This document shows, one piece after another, positions 46,639 to 58,338 of a DNA stretch of 64,000 nucleotides. Every line of letters starts with the position of its first letter. Position 1 is the stretch's first letter. A model generated the notes under the pieces. It searched no databases and was not told the DNA's origin. It saw nothing but the letters and a program-made list of their open reading frames with translations. Source of the stretch: Histoplasma ohiense (taxonomy: Eukaryota > Ascomycota > Eurotiomycetes > Onygenales > Ajellomycetaceae); NCBI GenBank assembly GCA_017607445.1, contig JAEVHH010000004.1:1-64000 (forward strand), read 5' to 3'. The translations under genes were made by a program, and so were the position numbers.

Positions 46639-49030
46639 CTGAGCACTATAAGCATGTACAACAAATGATTGACTGCCTACAAAAAGCTGAACTGTAAGTG
46701 AACATTGACAAATGCAACTTTGAGACCAAGTCTACAATCTATCTAGAATTCATCATTGAAGCTGAAAAAGATGTATGCATGGATTCTAAGAAGATGAAAG
46801 CAATCCTCAACTGAGAGAAATCAGTCTCAGTAAAAGAGACTAGAAGCTTTCTAGAATTTATCAACTTCTATCAAAGATTCATCAAAGACTTCTTCAATAT
46901 TATACAATCACTGACAGATCTGATCTGAAAAGACACTGTATTTCAATGAACTGACAAAGCAGACACAGTATTCAAAAAGCTGAAGTGTATGTTCACAAAC
47001 ACTCTGATACTGCAATCATTCAATTCAGATAAGCATACAATTCTCAAAACAGACATCTCAGATTATATAGTAGATGAGATATTAATGCAATATGATAATG
47101 AAGATGTTCTATAATCTTATATCTTCATCTCAAAAAAGATGTTATCTGCTAAATACAACTATGAGATCTACAACAAGAAGCTTCTAGTGATTATACAATA
47201 TCTTAAAGAATAAAAGTCTGAACTTATAAGTATTGAGAGATTTGAGATTGTCATCAATCATAAGAATCTAGAGTATTTCACAATCACTTTTAAGCTTATC
47301 AAAAAATATATGTGTTGATCATTGTTTCTTAACTGTTTTTTGTTCACAATTTGTTATTGATCTGAAGTAGAGAACATTCTTGCAGATGCTCTGTTCTGCT
47401 GAAAACAAGATATATCATCTGATGACTTGAATGATAGATGGAAACACTGAGAGTATTGATTAATCAACTCTATGATCATAAAAAGTTCTACACAATCAGA
47501 CAAACTCTGCATACATATCAATCAGTCTCAAGCTCAAGAACCCTCACTTGAAGAACTATGAAAGCTAGTGACAGAAATAGATAAATTCTGACAATAAACT
47601 GTCAAAGTCATATAAAGCAGAGCATCTCAATTCTCTGCAGATGTATATTCAAGAACAGATATCTCAGCATATTCAATTGATGATGACAACTGCTTATGCT
47701 TTTGAGATAGATGATGAATCCTCAATTCAGAATCTCTATAAACACAGATCATATAAGAAATTCATGACTTGTCAATGACTAAACACTCAGAATGTGAAAT
47801 CATGTACAACATTGTCACTCAAGAATTCTACTAATCAGATATATTGAAAGACATACATCAGTTTATACACAACTGTGATTACTGTGATTCAGTGACAGTA
47901 TGATATGAACACTGAAAAGAGATGCTGAAGTCTCTATCTGTTCTCAACTGAATTTGACATGATATAGCTATTGATTTTGCAGTTTTCTTATCTGAAAGTG
48001 AAGATTCTATGAACATTCTAGTCATTGTCAACTGACTCAGTAAGAGTATAATACTACAGCTCTGTGACAAGATGAATACTGAAGTAGTTGCAGATGCCTT
48101 CATCAGAAGCCTGTTTTATTATATACACAGTCTATCTTCATTCATTGTGTCAGATAGAGACAGTCAATTCATCAGCACACTCTGAGTCTATATATATCAA
48201 TTATTAAGAATCAAATGAAAGTTATCAACAGTGTATCACTCAGAGACTGATGAAGCTACTGAGAGAATGATACAAATGATAAAAAACATTCTCTGTAAGT
48301 TCTGCAATTATATGCAAGATAACTGAAGCAATCTGCTGTCATATGCTGAGATTGCAATTAACAGTCAAGATTCTGCTACAACAGATGTAAGCTCATTCTT
48401 TCTTCTATACAGATATAACTTAGAGATTCTGAACTTCTCTGAGACTTTCTGAGAAATCACATACATTCACAGTCTTATACAGACAGCAGAGAACATTGTG
48501 AGCAAGCTGAAGAAAGTTCACAAATGAGCAGAAACTCCAATAATCAGCATTCAGCAAGATTATAAGAATCAAACAAACATCAGAAGAAGTTCTATGATCT
48601 GATATTATATAGAAGACAAAATCTGACTGAATCTTAAGAATATAAAAACAGACCACCTCTTGTGTACACTAGATTATCATCATATCAAGTATACAGTGAA
48701 GAAAGTGCTAGATATATACAATTATCAACTCAATACTTCATCTGACATTTATGATGTCTTTCATACAAATCTGCTCTGACCCACAGCTGAGGATTCATTC
48801 TCCTCACAGAGAATCTCTGATTGACAGTCATCTGTCATTGTAGAAGAAAACAACAAACTCAAGTGATAAATCAAAGCAATTCTTGACAATAGAATCAATC
48901 ACTGCTGCTGTGAATATCTCATCAAATAAGTAGAATACAATCATCTGATCTGGGAATCTGTGTCTGTCTTGAAGAACACTGCTGCTCTTGACATCTACAA
49001 GTCCTCACTCACTCTGATAGAGAGGGATAA
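46639..49030 (+). pseudogene. Gypsy-A A4, remainder of pol
   Basis: Continues the A4 RT after the CTGAG duplication, through RNase H (about 46930-47300), integrase (about 47700-48500) and chromodomain (about 48850-49000). Extensively broken by TGA and TAA stops and CpG-free. Confidence 0.82.
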
Positions 49031-49438
49031 TGTGATGAATTAGCATCTGTTAGTAATTAACTTACACAATCAACTTCTCTTCTGCATTCACTTGTTTCTG
49101 ACTGTTGTGATCTTGTGTAGCTCTTAACATTCTTCTACTTCATACTTCACACTTGTATAGTCTCTAATGATTCTTCTGTGTAGCTCTCAACGATTCCCTC
49201 ACTCTATGCTCTGTGCTTATGTAGTTTCTAATGATTCTTACACATACTTCTTAATGTTCTTTCACTCTGTGCTCCACTGTGGAGTGGCTTCTGATATTCT
49301 TCCATCTCAAACTTTTCTCTATAAGAACCCTCTTCATACAATCTTTTCTTCTGATTTCTTTTCTCTTTCTTTTCTTAATCAATTTGTAATCTGTAATTAG
49401 GATAGTACCAAATCGTTAATCGAAGTACGCCCGTTACA
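49031..49438 (+). repeat. 3' LTR of Gypsy-A A4 (408 bp)
   Basis: Only about two and a half of the ~63 bp units remain. The outer end keeps AATCGTTAATCGAAGTACG, fully CpG-intact, whereas the matching inner end of the 5' LTR (36842-36868) has AATTGTTAATTGAAG. Confidence 0.9.
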
Positions 49439-50812
49439 GAGATAGAGATTGTATGAAACAACTCATCAGTTGTCAATTACAATCTCACTGTTGTTGACAG
49501 TACATTTGAAGAAGATAGATGAATCATACTGCTGTCTGTATAAAATATAGTCATTCTCTTCAACAGCTGTAGCATCTCAAAAAGTCTTGAGAAAATGTTT
49601 CATACATCTGCCATTCTTATAGCTGAGACTCATCACATCAGCATTACATGAATCATGAATCATGAATTTACAGATTAATTCACTCAATCTGTCTGTATTC
49701 TCAGCAGTGCTTGACAGCTCTGCAGATATAATCTTATCAATTGTCTCAGACCACAAAAATCACTCAAAGTTCTCTAATCAGATCAACAAATGCATATAAG
49801 ATAGTTCATATTTTTGATATTCAATTGTTCATACTCTGATCAACATCAGCTCAAACAGCTGTTCAGATTTGAGAACATTAAGAAAATGAAAAATCTTCAT
49901 TGCAAAAACACATACAATCAAATCTGAACAGTTCACTGCAGTCTGATCAGAAAGCAACTCACAGATAATCTTCTTTCACTCAGAGTTAGCTGTAAATGTA
50001 ATGAAAAAAGTTGAACATTTATAGTTAAAGACAATCACTATAGAATTCTGAAACAGTTTATGCATAAAACATTCACTGTCTATATGAGAAGCAGATGATA
50101 TCACACAATAATCAAACTGCTCACAGTCTGTATCACCTGTCTATATAGCATCACACAGATCATCATATTGATTGACATGAATTTTTGATTGATGAGCACA
50201 GACTCAGTTCAGCTGTTGTTCATCAATGTTGATATAGACATCAACTAAATACTGCTGAAACAGATGTTCAGCCTGAAAAAGAGAAGTATCAACATCATCT
50301 CATTGAAAAAGATAATATGTATATCACATACACAGAGTCAGACTACAGCTGTCACACTTATTTTCATTCTCAACAGCATCATCAACATCATCATCAGAGC
50401 TGTTGCAGACAGATGAGAGGTCCACAAGCATATTCATATCAATATATCAGTCATAATCTTCAGAAGGAAAAAGTAGAATGTAATGCAGTGAAAGATATAA
50501 TGAACTGTAAAAGTCAATATATGTGAGGCTCAAGCCAGTACTGAGCTGTTATAGTGTCAGAAGAATGACACAGAGATGATGAGAGCTGCTGAAAGTGTTC
50601 TGTATAACAACTGCAATCTTCAAGACAGTAGATAGATTCTCTTGATGATGATCACTGTCTGCTTTCAGCTGTACAATAGAGTTCAAATCAACACATATGA
50701 CAGAGCTGTTCTGTAGTATCTCTCAAGCAGACTGATAAAGCTGAATAAAAGAGTTAATCTTAGAAATGTTAGCAGTCAACAACATAACAGAAGAATGTAG
50801 AAAAGCAAATGA
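49439..50812 (-). pseudogene. Helitron copy 2, fragment 2
   Basis: Matches about 22385-23760 of copy 1, covering the Rep domain and upstream region, with heavier CpG loss. It ends at a 15 bp duplication created by a LINE insertion. Confidence 0.88.
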
Positions 50813-51106
50813 TTATTATTATTATTCTTCAATTATAGATGTATACAGTCAGTGACTATGACATCTATCTGAAATACTTCAGGAATTTTCAAATCAAGAA
50901 TATTCTAATATACAAAAACAATTTGACACATGCATTAACAGAATTCCAGCCCAGAATCAAACAACTATTCAAACTATTCAATTCAAAAATAAAATCAAAA
51001 GAATGTCAATGGGTTAGCACAACTCAACTTCAAAACAAAGGAAATAAATATTATAAAAGACAGCAGCTATTAAAAATAAACAGAAAAGAAAAAACATTTG
51101 CAATGA
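50813..51106 (-). mobile_element. Short 5'-truncated LINE insertion
   Basis: A 294 bp reverse copy of the LINE 3' UTR with the ATT-run tail, bounded by the 15 bp duplication TAGAAAAGCAAATGA (50798-50812 and 51107-51121). It carries no tRNA-headed module, an ordinary truncated insertion. Confidence 0.92.
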
Positions 51107-51199
51107 TAGAAAAGCAAATGAACAAACAGCAAGCAATACAGTACAGATACTATTAAACATACTAGAATATATAACAGAGTTCACATCATTTACAATATC
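51107..51199 (-). pseudogene. Helitron copy 2, fragment 3
   Basis: Continuation of the Helitron copy (about 23757-23835 of copy 1) between the LINE and hAT insertions. Confidence 0.85.
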
Positions 51200-51370
51200 T
51201 AGACTGACTGTGTGACCATGCATGGGACTGGGACTAAATATTTCTCCAGTCCATTATCAAATTTCTTAGTTCTGGTCCCATATAGTGTTTATTAAATTAG
51301 TCACTTTACACTGTTTATATTATAAATCTAGTCCCAAGTCATGTTCTTCTTATAAATTACTGATTCTGAT

Positions 51371-51409
51371 CCCATTTGGTCCCATTTTGTTAAAATGGGA
51401 CCAAATGGG
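51371..51409. repeat. Perfect 18 bp hairpin inside the hAT element
   Basis: The arms CCCATTTGGTCCCATTTT and AAAATGGGACCAAATGGG pair perfectly around GTT. They contain the same GGTCCC/GGGACC motif as the element ends. Confidence 0.85.
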
Positions 51410-51529
51410 ACCATGATTTACCCTATATAGATGATATAATGCTATGAGTGTTACCAAAAATCATTATCTATCAAAAGAAGTTTAGTGTATTTATGCTCTA
51501 GTTCTATTTTGAACTAGTAATGATAGTGA

Positions 51530-51860
51530 TAGATAGATTCGCCGCGGTAGATAGGTTGGCAGCGATAGATTTCCAGCGATAGATTAGCAGCGATAGATTA
51601 GCAGTGATAGATTAGCAGCAATAGATTAGCAGTGATAGATAGATTGGCAGCAGCAATAGATTAGCAGCAATAGATAGATTGGCAGTGGTAGATAATTGGC
51701 AGCGATAGATAGGTTGGCAGCGATAGATAGGTTGGCAGCGATAGCTTAGCAGCGAGGGATAGCTTGCAGCAATAGATAGGTTGGCAGCGGCGATAGCTTA
51801 GCAGCGAGGGATAGCTTAGCAGCGAGGGATAGCTTAGCAGCAATAGATTGGTTGACAGCA
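51530..51860. repeat. Minisatellite array 2 (GATAGATTAGCAGC / GAGGGATAGCTTAGCAGC units)
   Basis: Shorter and more varied array of the same units as 11560-12180, with CpG-containing GCAGCGAGGGATAGCTTA units at the right. The left flank is shared with array 1. Confidence 0.88.
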
Positions 51861-52175
51861 CTAGATAGAGGTGATATCTCCACCAATCATATCATCAGAT
51901 TGATATCTAAGATATGTATTATATAATCATCAGAATGGGACCAAACCTCAGTCAAAATCATAGTCAGTCCCAGATAATGTTCTTATTTTTGATAGTCAGT
52001 CACTTTACATGAAATATCAAGATTTATTAGTTTCATTTCACTCATGTTCTAATAATTCTAATCACTTTACACTCTCATTCTGATCCTGGTCCCACTGAAA
52101 ATCACACCAAGAAATGGACTGGGATCAAACCAAATCAAATTAAACATGAAATTCATGGTCCCACTGATCAGTCTA

Positions 52176-52854
52176 ATAATATCTGCATCAAACTGTGGAT
52201 TGTGAATCTACACTTGTACAAAACAGACATTCTCATCTGATTCAGACTCTAATAATTCTTACAGATGATAGAGTTCCCTCTGTATTTGAAATGAGACTGA
52301 ATTGTTAGTAGTCAGATAATCAAGATGTGAATTCTGCTTGTACTTACAAGATGTAAATATCAGAGCAGAGTTGTAGTTTCAAATATGTCTGCAGAAATAC
52401 TTCATATCAGCTGTATCATCATTAAACAGCTCATGTAACTCTGATGAAAATTCTCTGACAGATGACAATTTCACAGTATCTCTTACACAGCATATGAAAA
52501 ACACTGAAAGAATCTTTGACAATTTATATATACATTCATCAATTCAATACTTAGTTCTGCAGACAGAGCAGTAGACATTCATTCAGTCAAAATTGAGTGA
52601 TTGACAGCAACAGATGTAGCAGTGGAAACTGCAGAGAACAGATCAATGACTGTGAGTGATTGAAAAATTAACAACTGATTCAGAGATAGTTGAGCTGATT
52701 CAAGTGTTGAGATCATTGAGAACTGACTGAATCAGCAAATCTGTATATATATGATCAGCAGACTCATCTGCTGCAGAAACTGCAGCAGCAGCTGTCAAAC
52801 AACAGCATTTGACATCACAGATATATTCATGATTGAGAGTCTGACAGTTGATGC
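52176..52854 (-). pseudogene. Helitron copy 2, fragment 4 (N-terminal Cys region)
   Basis: Matches about 23840-24502 of copy 1 and ends at 52854, where a reverse Gypsy-A LTR is inserted. Confidence 0.87.
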
Positions 52855-54748
52855 TGTAACGGGCGTACTTCGATTAACAATCTAGCACTATTCTAATACA
52901 GATTACAAATTGATTAAGAAAAGAAAGAGAAAAGAAATCAGAAGAAAAGATTGTATGAAGAGAGTTCTTATTGAGAAAAATTCAGAGTGGAAGAATATTA
53001 GAAGCCACTCCACAGTGAAGTGTGAAGTGGAAGAATGTTAAGAGCTACACAGAAGAATTATTAGAAACTATATAAATGCAGAGTATGAAGCAGAAGAATC
53101 ATTGAGAGCTACACAGAAGAATCATTAGAAACTATATAAGTGCAGAGTGTGGAGCAGAAGAATCATTGAGAGCTATGCAGAAGAATTGTTAGAAACTATA
53201 TAAGTGCAGAGTATGAGACAGAAGAATTATAGAAAGCTACATAGTTGTTAAAGACTATATGAGTACAGAGCACAGAGCAGAAGAACATTGAGAATTACAC
53301 AAGATCACAATGACTGAAGTTGATTGTGTAAGTTAATTGCTAACAGATGCTAACCCATCACATTATCCCTCTCTATCAGAGTGAGTGAGGATTTGTAGGC
53401 ATCGAGGGTGGCAGTGTTCTTCAAGACAGATGCAGATTCCCCAGTTGAATGATTGTATTCTATTCATTTGATGAGGTATTCACAGTGGTGGTGGTTGATT
53501 CTATTGTCAAGAATTGCTTCAATTTCTCACTTGAGTTTATTATCTTCTTCTACAATGACAGATGACTGTCAATTGAAGATTCTCTGTGAGAGAAATGAAT
53601 CCTCAGCTGTGGGTTGGAGCAGATTTGTATGAAAGACATCATGAATGTCAGATAAAGTGTTGAGTCAATAATTATGTGTGTCTAGCACTTTCTTCACTGT
53701 ATATTATTATTATTATTATTCTTCAATTATAGATGTATACAGTCAGTGACTATGACATCTACCTGAAATACTTTAGGATTTTTCAAATCAAGAATATTCT
53801 AATATACAAAAACAATTTGACACATGCATTAACAGAATTCCAGCCCAGAATCAAACAACTATTCAAACTATTCAATCCAAAAATAAAATCAAAAGAATGT
53901 CAATGGGTTAACACAACTCAACTTCAAAACAAAGGAAATAAATATTATAAAAGACAGCAGCTATTAAAAATCAACAGAAAAGAAAAAACATTTGCAATGA
54001 CTATTATCAACAAATAATGAAACAAACTGCTTGAAACAAATGAAAATTAACAATAAACAAAGTTAAAGAAAAGATCAAAATAAAATAAACAAAAACAACT
54101 GATCTAAATATCATCAAATGACACTATTCAAACAAGCTCTTGTAGCAATATTTGACTCATTTAAATATTCAATTAAGAACATATTTCCAGCTTATGTATT
54201 GAATAACAAACTCAAACTTAACTGATTCAGTTGATACTTCTCTCTCAGTCTCAATCTTAGTTCTGAATACTTTGTACAAAGTAACAGAAGATGCTCTGGA
54301 TTTTCATATAACTGACAATCTGAACATAGATCATTTAAATCATCTTTAAACTTTGTTAAATATGATTTGAAATATCTATATCTAAGCTTTAGCTGCATTA
54401 TTGTAGCAAAAAGTTTCTTCTTACACTTTATTAAGCAAGTCTTTCACTTTGGCTTAGTTTCAAATCTGAAATAATGCATACTTTTTCTTTGCATGAATCA
54501 GACATCTTGTCACTTTTGTAAACATAATTCTCTTATTCTTCTTTTAATAAAAGATTATATTACAATTCTTTGACAGCAGACTTCTAACTCAGTGACTCTT
54601 TTTGCAGCTTTATCAGCCATTTCATTGTCATATATACTCATGTGAGCAGGCACTCAGTGAAGATGAATAGAACAATTGAGTGAGATTTTTCTTTGAATAT
54701 TTTGAAGACTTTTCAAAATCAGCTCTAGCATTGACTGTCCACTGCTGA

Positions 54749-55496
54749 CTACATGGCTATTCCACACAGGATGCACCTTAAGCTAGTTACATATTATAAC
54801 CCCTATAACCAACTGACCACTGCGTCTGTCCTCTCAGGCCGCTTTAACTAGTTCTGGGGTTTCCAGCGGGGGTCCTAGTTAAGCACCACTGCCCACCCTA
54901 GGCATCACCATAGCCCAGAGCTTCCAGTTGCTGATCTCAGCTCATTGCCCCCTTGGCCTACCAACCGGCTGTCGTGGCCTTGCCCCGTGTAAGGGACTAA
55001 CCATAGGCTTACCCCATCCAATGATAACCCACTAATAGTGTTAGATGACCACTAGTGGGCCCTGAATAGGGTGTCTATCAGAGTGTCCTGCTTGGCTTGC
55101 TACTACCCCTCTGATGAGGCAGCCAATTGAATGGTTTTTAAAATCATTCCCTGTTGTTGAGGTGGCCCCCTAGATGCCGGGGGCCTTGGCAGGTGCTAGT
55201 ATGTATAAGCACCCTATACTCAACCCTCTGTAATCATCGGATCTTGCTTAGATCAGCACTAGTGACAGAGAGGCTGCTTGGCACTAATGAGTGTGGCTTC
55301 CAGCGGCCATCACCCTCATCACTGCCAAGCAGCACCCCTGTCAGCACTGCCTCACTAGGCTTGGCCCTTGATCACGGGGGCCTTCATGGGTAAGAAGTGG
55401 CCCAAAATGAGACCTTGCCAGCGGCAGGATTCGAATCTACAGCACATCTAACAGTGCTACCTTGGGTAACAGTCTTACCAACTGCGCCACGCGGGC
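54749..55496 (-). repeat. GC-rich tRNA-headed module, copy 2
   Basis: About 748 bp, close match to 1999-2740. The outer tRNA-like end keeps its CpGs (GCGCCACGCGGGC) while the interior shows CpG to TpG/CpA changes relative to copy 1. Confidence 0.85.
55417..55496 (-). ncRNA. tRNA-like 5' end, copy 2
   Basis: Same 80-base fold as 1999-2078. The B box reads GATTCGAATCC (one change from the optimal GGTTCGAATCC) and the A box is intact. Confidence 0.65.
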
Positions 55497-56581
55497 TCTT
55501 CACTGTATACTTGATGTGGTGATAATCTAGTATACATGAGGAGCAGTCTGTTCTTATGTTTTTGAGATTCAGTCAGACTTTATCTTTTACATGATATCAA
55601 ATTGCAGAACTTCTTCTGATATTTGTTTGATTCTTAATTTCTTATAATCTTACTAAATACTGATCATTGAAGCTTCTGTTCATTCACAAACTTTCTTCAG
55701 CTTGCTCACAATATTCTCTGCTGTCTGTATAAGACTGCAGATGTATATGGTTTCTCAGAGAGTCTCAAAGAAGTTCAGAATCTCTAAGTTGTATCTGTAT
55801 AGAAGAAAAAATGAGCTTACATCTGTCATAACAGAATCTCAACTGTTAATCACAATCTCAGTGTATGACAGCAGATTGTTTCAATTGTCTTGTGTGTAAT
55901 TGCAGAACTTACAGAGAATGTTCTTTATCATTTATATCATTCTCTCAGTAGCTTCATCAGTCTCTGAGTGATATACTATTGATAACTTTCATTCAATTCT
56001 TAGTAATTGACATATACAGACTCAGAGTGTGCTGACAAATTGACTGTCTCTATCTGACACAATGAATGAAGACAGACTGTGTATATAATAGAACAGATTT
56101 CTGATGAAGATATCTGCAACTACTTCAATGTTCATCTTGTCACAGAGCTGAAGTATTACATCTTTGCTGAGTTGATTGACAATGACTAGAATGTTCATAG
56201 AATCTTCACTTTTGAGCAAGAAAACTGCAAAATCAATAGCAAAAATCATATTAAGTTCAGTTGAGAACAGATAGAGACTTCAGCATCTCTTTTCAGTGTT
56301 CACATCATGCTGTCACTGAGTCACAGCAATCATAGTTGTGTATGAATCAGTATATATCTTTCAACATATCTGATCAGTAGAATTCTTGAATGACAATACT
56401 GTACATCATTTCACATTGTGAGTGCTCAGTCATTGATGAGTTATGAATTTCTTGTATAATTCATGTTTGTAGAGATTCTGAATTGAGAATCCATCATCTA
56501 TCTTGAAAGTGTAAGTGATTGTGATTGTCAATTGAATATGCTGAGATATCCATTTTTGAGTATACATCTGTGGGGAATTGA

Positions 56582-57804
56582 TGTGATGGGTTAGCACTCA
56601 TTAGCAATTAACTTATGCAATCAACTCCTCTTCTGCACCCGCTCATTCCTGTCTGTTGTGATTTTGTGTAACTCTCAATGTTCTTCCACTCTGTGCTCTG
56701 CACTCATATAGTTTCTAACAATTCTTTTGTATAGCTCTTAACATTCTTCTGCTCTGTGCTCCACACTTGTGTAGTCTCTAATAATTCTTTCATATAGTTT
56801 CTAATGTTCTTCTGCTCTGTGTTCTGCACTTGTGTAGTCTCTAACAATTCTTCTGTGTAGCTCTCAATGATTTCTCTGTCTTATGCTTCACACTTGTGTA
56901 GTTTCTAACAATTCTTATGTGTATCTTTTAATGTTCTTCTGCTCTGTGCTCCACTGTGAAGTGGCTTCTGATATTCTTTCACTCTGAACTTCTCTCTATA
57001 AGAACCCTCTTTGTACAATCTTTTCTTCTGATTTCTTTTCTCTTTCTTTTCTCAATCAATTTGTAATCTGTATTAGAATAGTGCTAGATTGTTAATTGAA
57101 GTATGTCTGTTACATTATGAATTGATTCTTTTGTGTTTAAGATCTGAGTGTCTTGTTATTAGTTCTTACATCTGAGTGCATTGTTTAAGGCCCAAGTGTC
57201 TCATTATTAGTTCTTACACTTGAGTGCATTGTTTACAGATCTGAGTGTCTAGTCATTACAAGAGATTTCTCATGGATCTGAGTGCTTCTATTGTTAATTA
57301 TATAGACTGTTGTGTCTAAGCATCTGAGACACAATCAACTGTGTTCTACAAGATCTGAGTGTCTATGAACTGTAATGCTGTGAATAGTGTTCACAAAGAA
57401 GCTTGATCAAGCTTAGCACTGCAACACTGTGAATAGTGTCTGTGAGAGAACTGAGTGTCTACAATTATTTCTTTGTCTTTTTATTATTATTATTACATGT
57501 TTTTAGATATTGAAATAAACTATAAACAATTCTACAAACACCCACTGCATCTGAATGCAGTGGATGACAACTTAGATCTATGAAGTATTCTCCAGCAGCA
57601 AGTGCTACAGATGACTGAATTGCAATGATGACTTGCTGAAATGAGCACTTCTGTGTTCATCATTTCTTCTACATCCACATCTCATGAAAAGTCTCTAAGA
57701 GAAAAACTTTCAATTCTTGATAAATATGAAGAAGATCTAGCACTCTACCTTGTGTGAAAGTCAAAAGTAAACATCAAATTGAACATCAATGAATGAGCAA
57801 TAGA
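56582..57804 (+). mobile_element. Gypsy-A copy A6, 5' part (continues at 63903)
   Basis: 5' LTR 56582-57114, then leader and gag start, interrupted at 57804 by the reverse copy A7. The sequence resumes at 63903 after the ATAGA duplication and runs off the window. Inserted into A5. Confidence 0.88.
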
Positions 57805-58338
57805 TGTAACGGGTGTACTTCGATTAACAATTTGATACTATTCTAATTACAGATTACGAATTGATTAAGGAAAGAAAGAGAAAAGAAATCAGAAGAAAAG
57901 GTCATACAAAGAGGGTTCTTATAGAGGAAAGTTCAGAGTGGAAGAATATCAGAAGCCACTCCACAGTGGAGCATGGAGTGGAAGAACATTAAGAGATACA
58001 CATAAGAAACATTAGAAGCTACATGAGCACAGAATGTGAAGTGAGGGAATTGTTGAGAGCTATACAGAAGAATCATTAGAGACTACACAAGTGCAGAACA
58101 CAGAGTGAAAGAATGTAAGAAGCTACATGAAAGAATCATTAGAGACTACACAAATGTGGAACACAGAGTGAGAGAATGTAAGGAGCTACACAGAAGAATT
58201 GTTAGAAACTACACAAGTGCAGAGCATGGAGCAGAAGAACATCAAGGATTATATGAGATGACAACAGTCAGAAACAAGCAGATGCAGAAGAAGAGTTGAT
58301 TGTGTAAGTTAATTACTAACAGATGCTAACTCATCACA
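57805..58338 (-). repeat. 3' LTR of Gypsy-A A7
   Basis: The outer end (57805 side) keeps AACGGGTGTACTTCG. The inner end reads GCTAACTCATCACA, with CpGs lost. It contains about four 63 bp units. Confidence 0.92.

Larger units (their letters stand above)
36398..49438 (+). mobile_element. Gypsy-A copy A4, full length, split by Gypsy-B
   Basis: 5' LTR 36398-36868 (471 bp) and 3' LTR 49031-49438 (408 bp), flanked by a GAGAT duplication inside Helitron copy 2. The internal region runs 36869-39494 and resumes at 46639. gag (about 37240-38230), protease (38376-38615, MIDSGFLHYAF), RT (about 39100-39490 then 46645-46900), RNase H, integrase (about 47700-48500) and chromodomain (about 48850-49010) are all present but interrupted. 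LTR lengths of 471 and 408 differ by exactly one 63 bp unit. Confidence 0.9.
51200..52175. mobile_element. Non-autonomous hAT-like element carrying a minisatellite
   Basis: A 976 bp element with imperfect terminal inverted repeats starting TAGACTGA at both ends, flanked by 8 bp copies ACAATATC / ATAATATC (51192-51199, 52176-52183; one C/T difference), the hAT target-size. Subterminal TGGGACC/GGTCCC motifs recur at both ends. Inside are a perfect 18 bp inverted repeat with a 3-base loop (51371-51409) and a minisatellite. No transposase ORF is present. Confidence 0.75.
53704..55496 (-). mobile_element. tRNA-headed module fused to LINE 3' end (1.8 kb chimera)
   Basis: Bounded by the 13 bp duplication TCTTCACTGTATA (53691-53703 and 55497-55509). 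The LINE part (53704-54748) is only the last ~1.05 kb: part of RNase H, zinc knuckle, 3' UTR and tail. The head (54749-55496) is the same module as 1999-2740 and ends at the same base, but here it joins LINE sequence equivalent to about 5266 instead of about 2741. It is a non-autonomous, SINE-like product that would depend on LINE protein in trans. Confidence 0.88.
52855..56581 (-). mobile_element. Gypsy-A copy A5 (reverse, partial), containing a LINE chimera
   Basis: 3' LTR at 52855-53362 (508 bp) in reverse, then chromodomain (about 53370-53560), interruption by the tRNA-headed chimera (53704-55496), and integrase (about 55560-56540). It stops at 56581, where the plus-strand copy A6 is inserted; the rest must lie outside the window. 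The outer LTR end keeps CpGs (TGTAACGGGCGTACTTCG) and the inner end has none. Confidence 0.88.
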
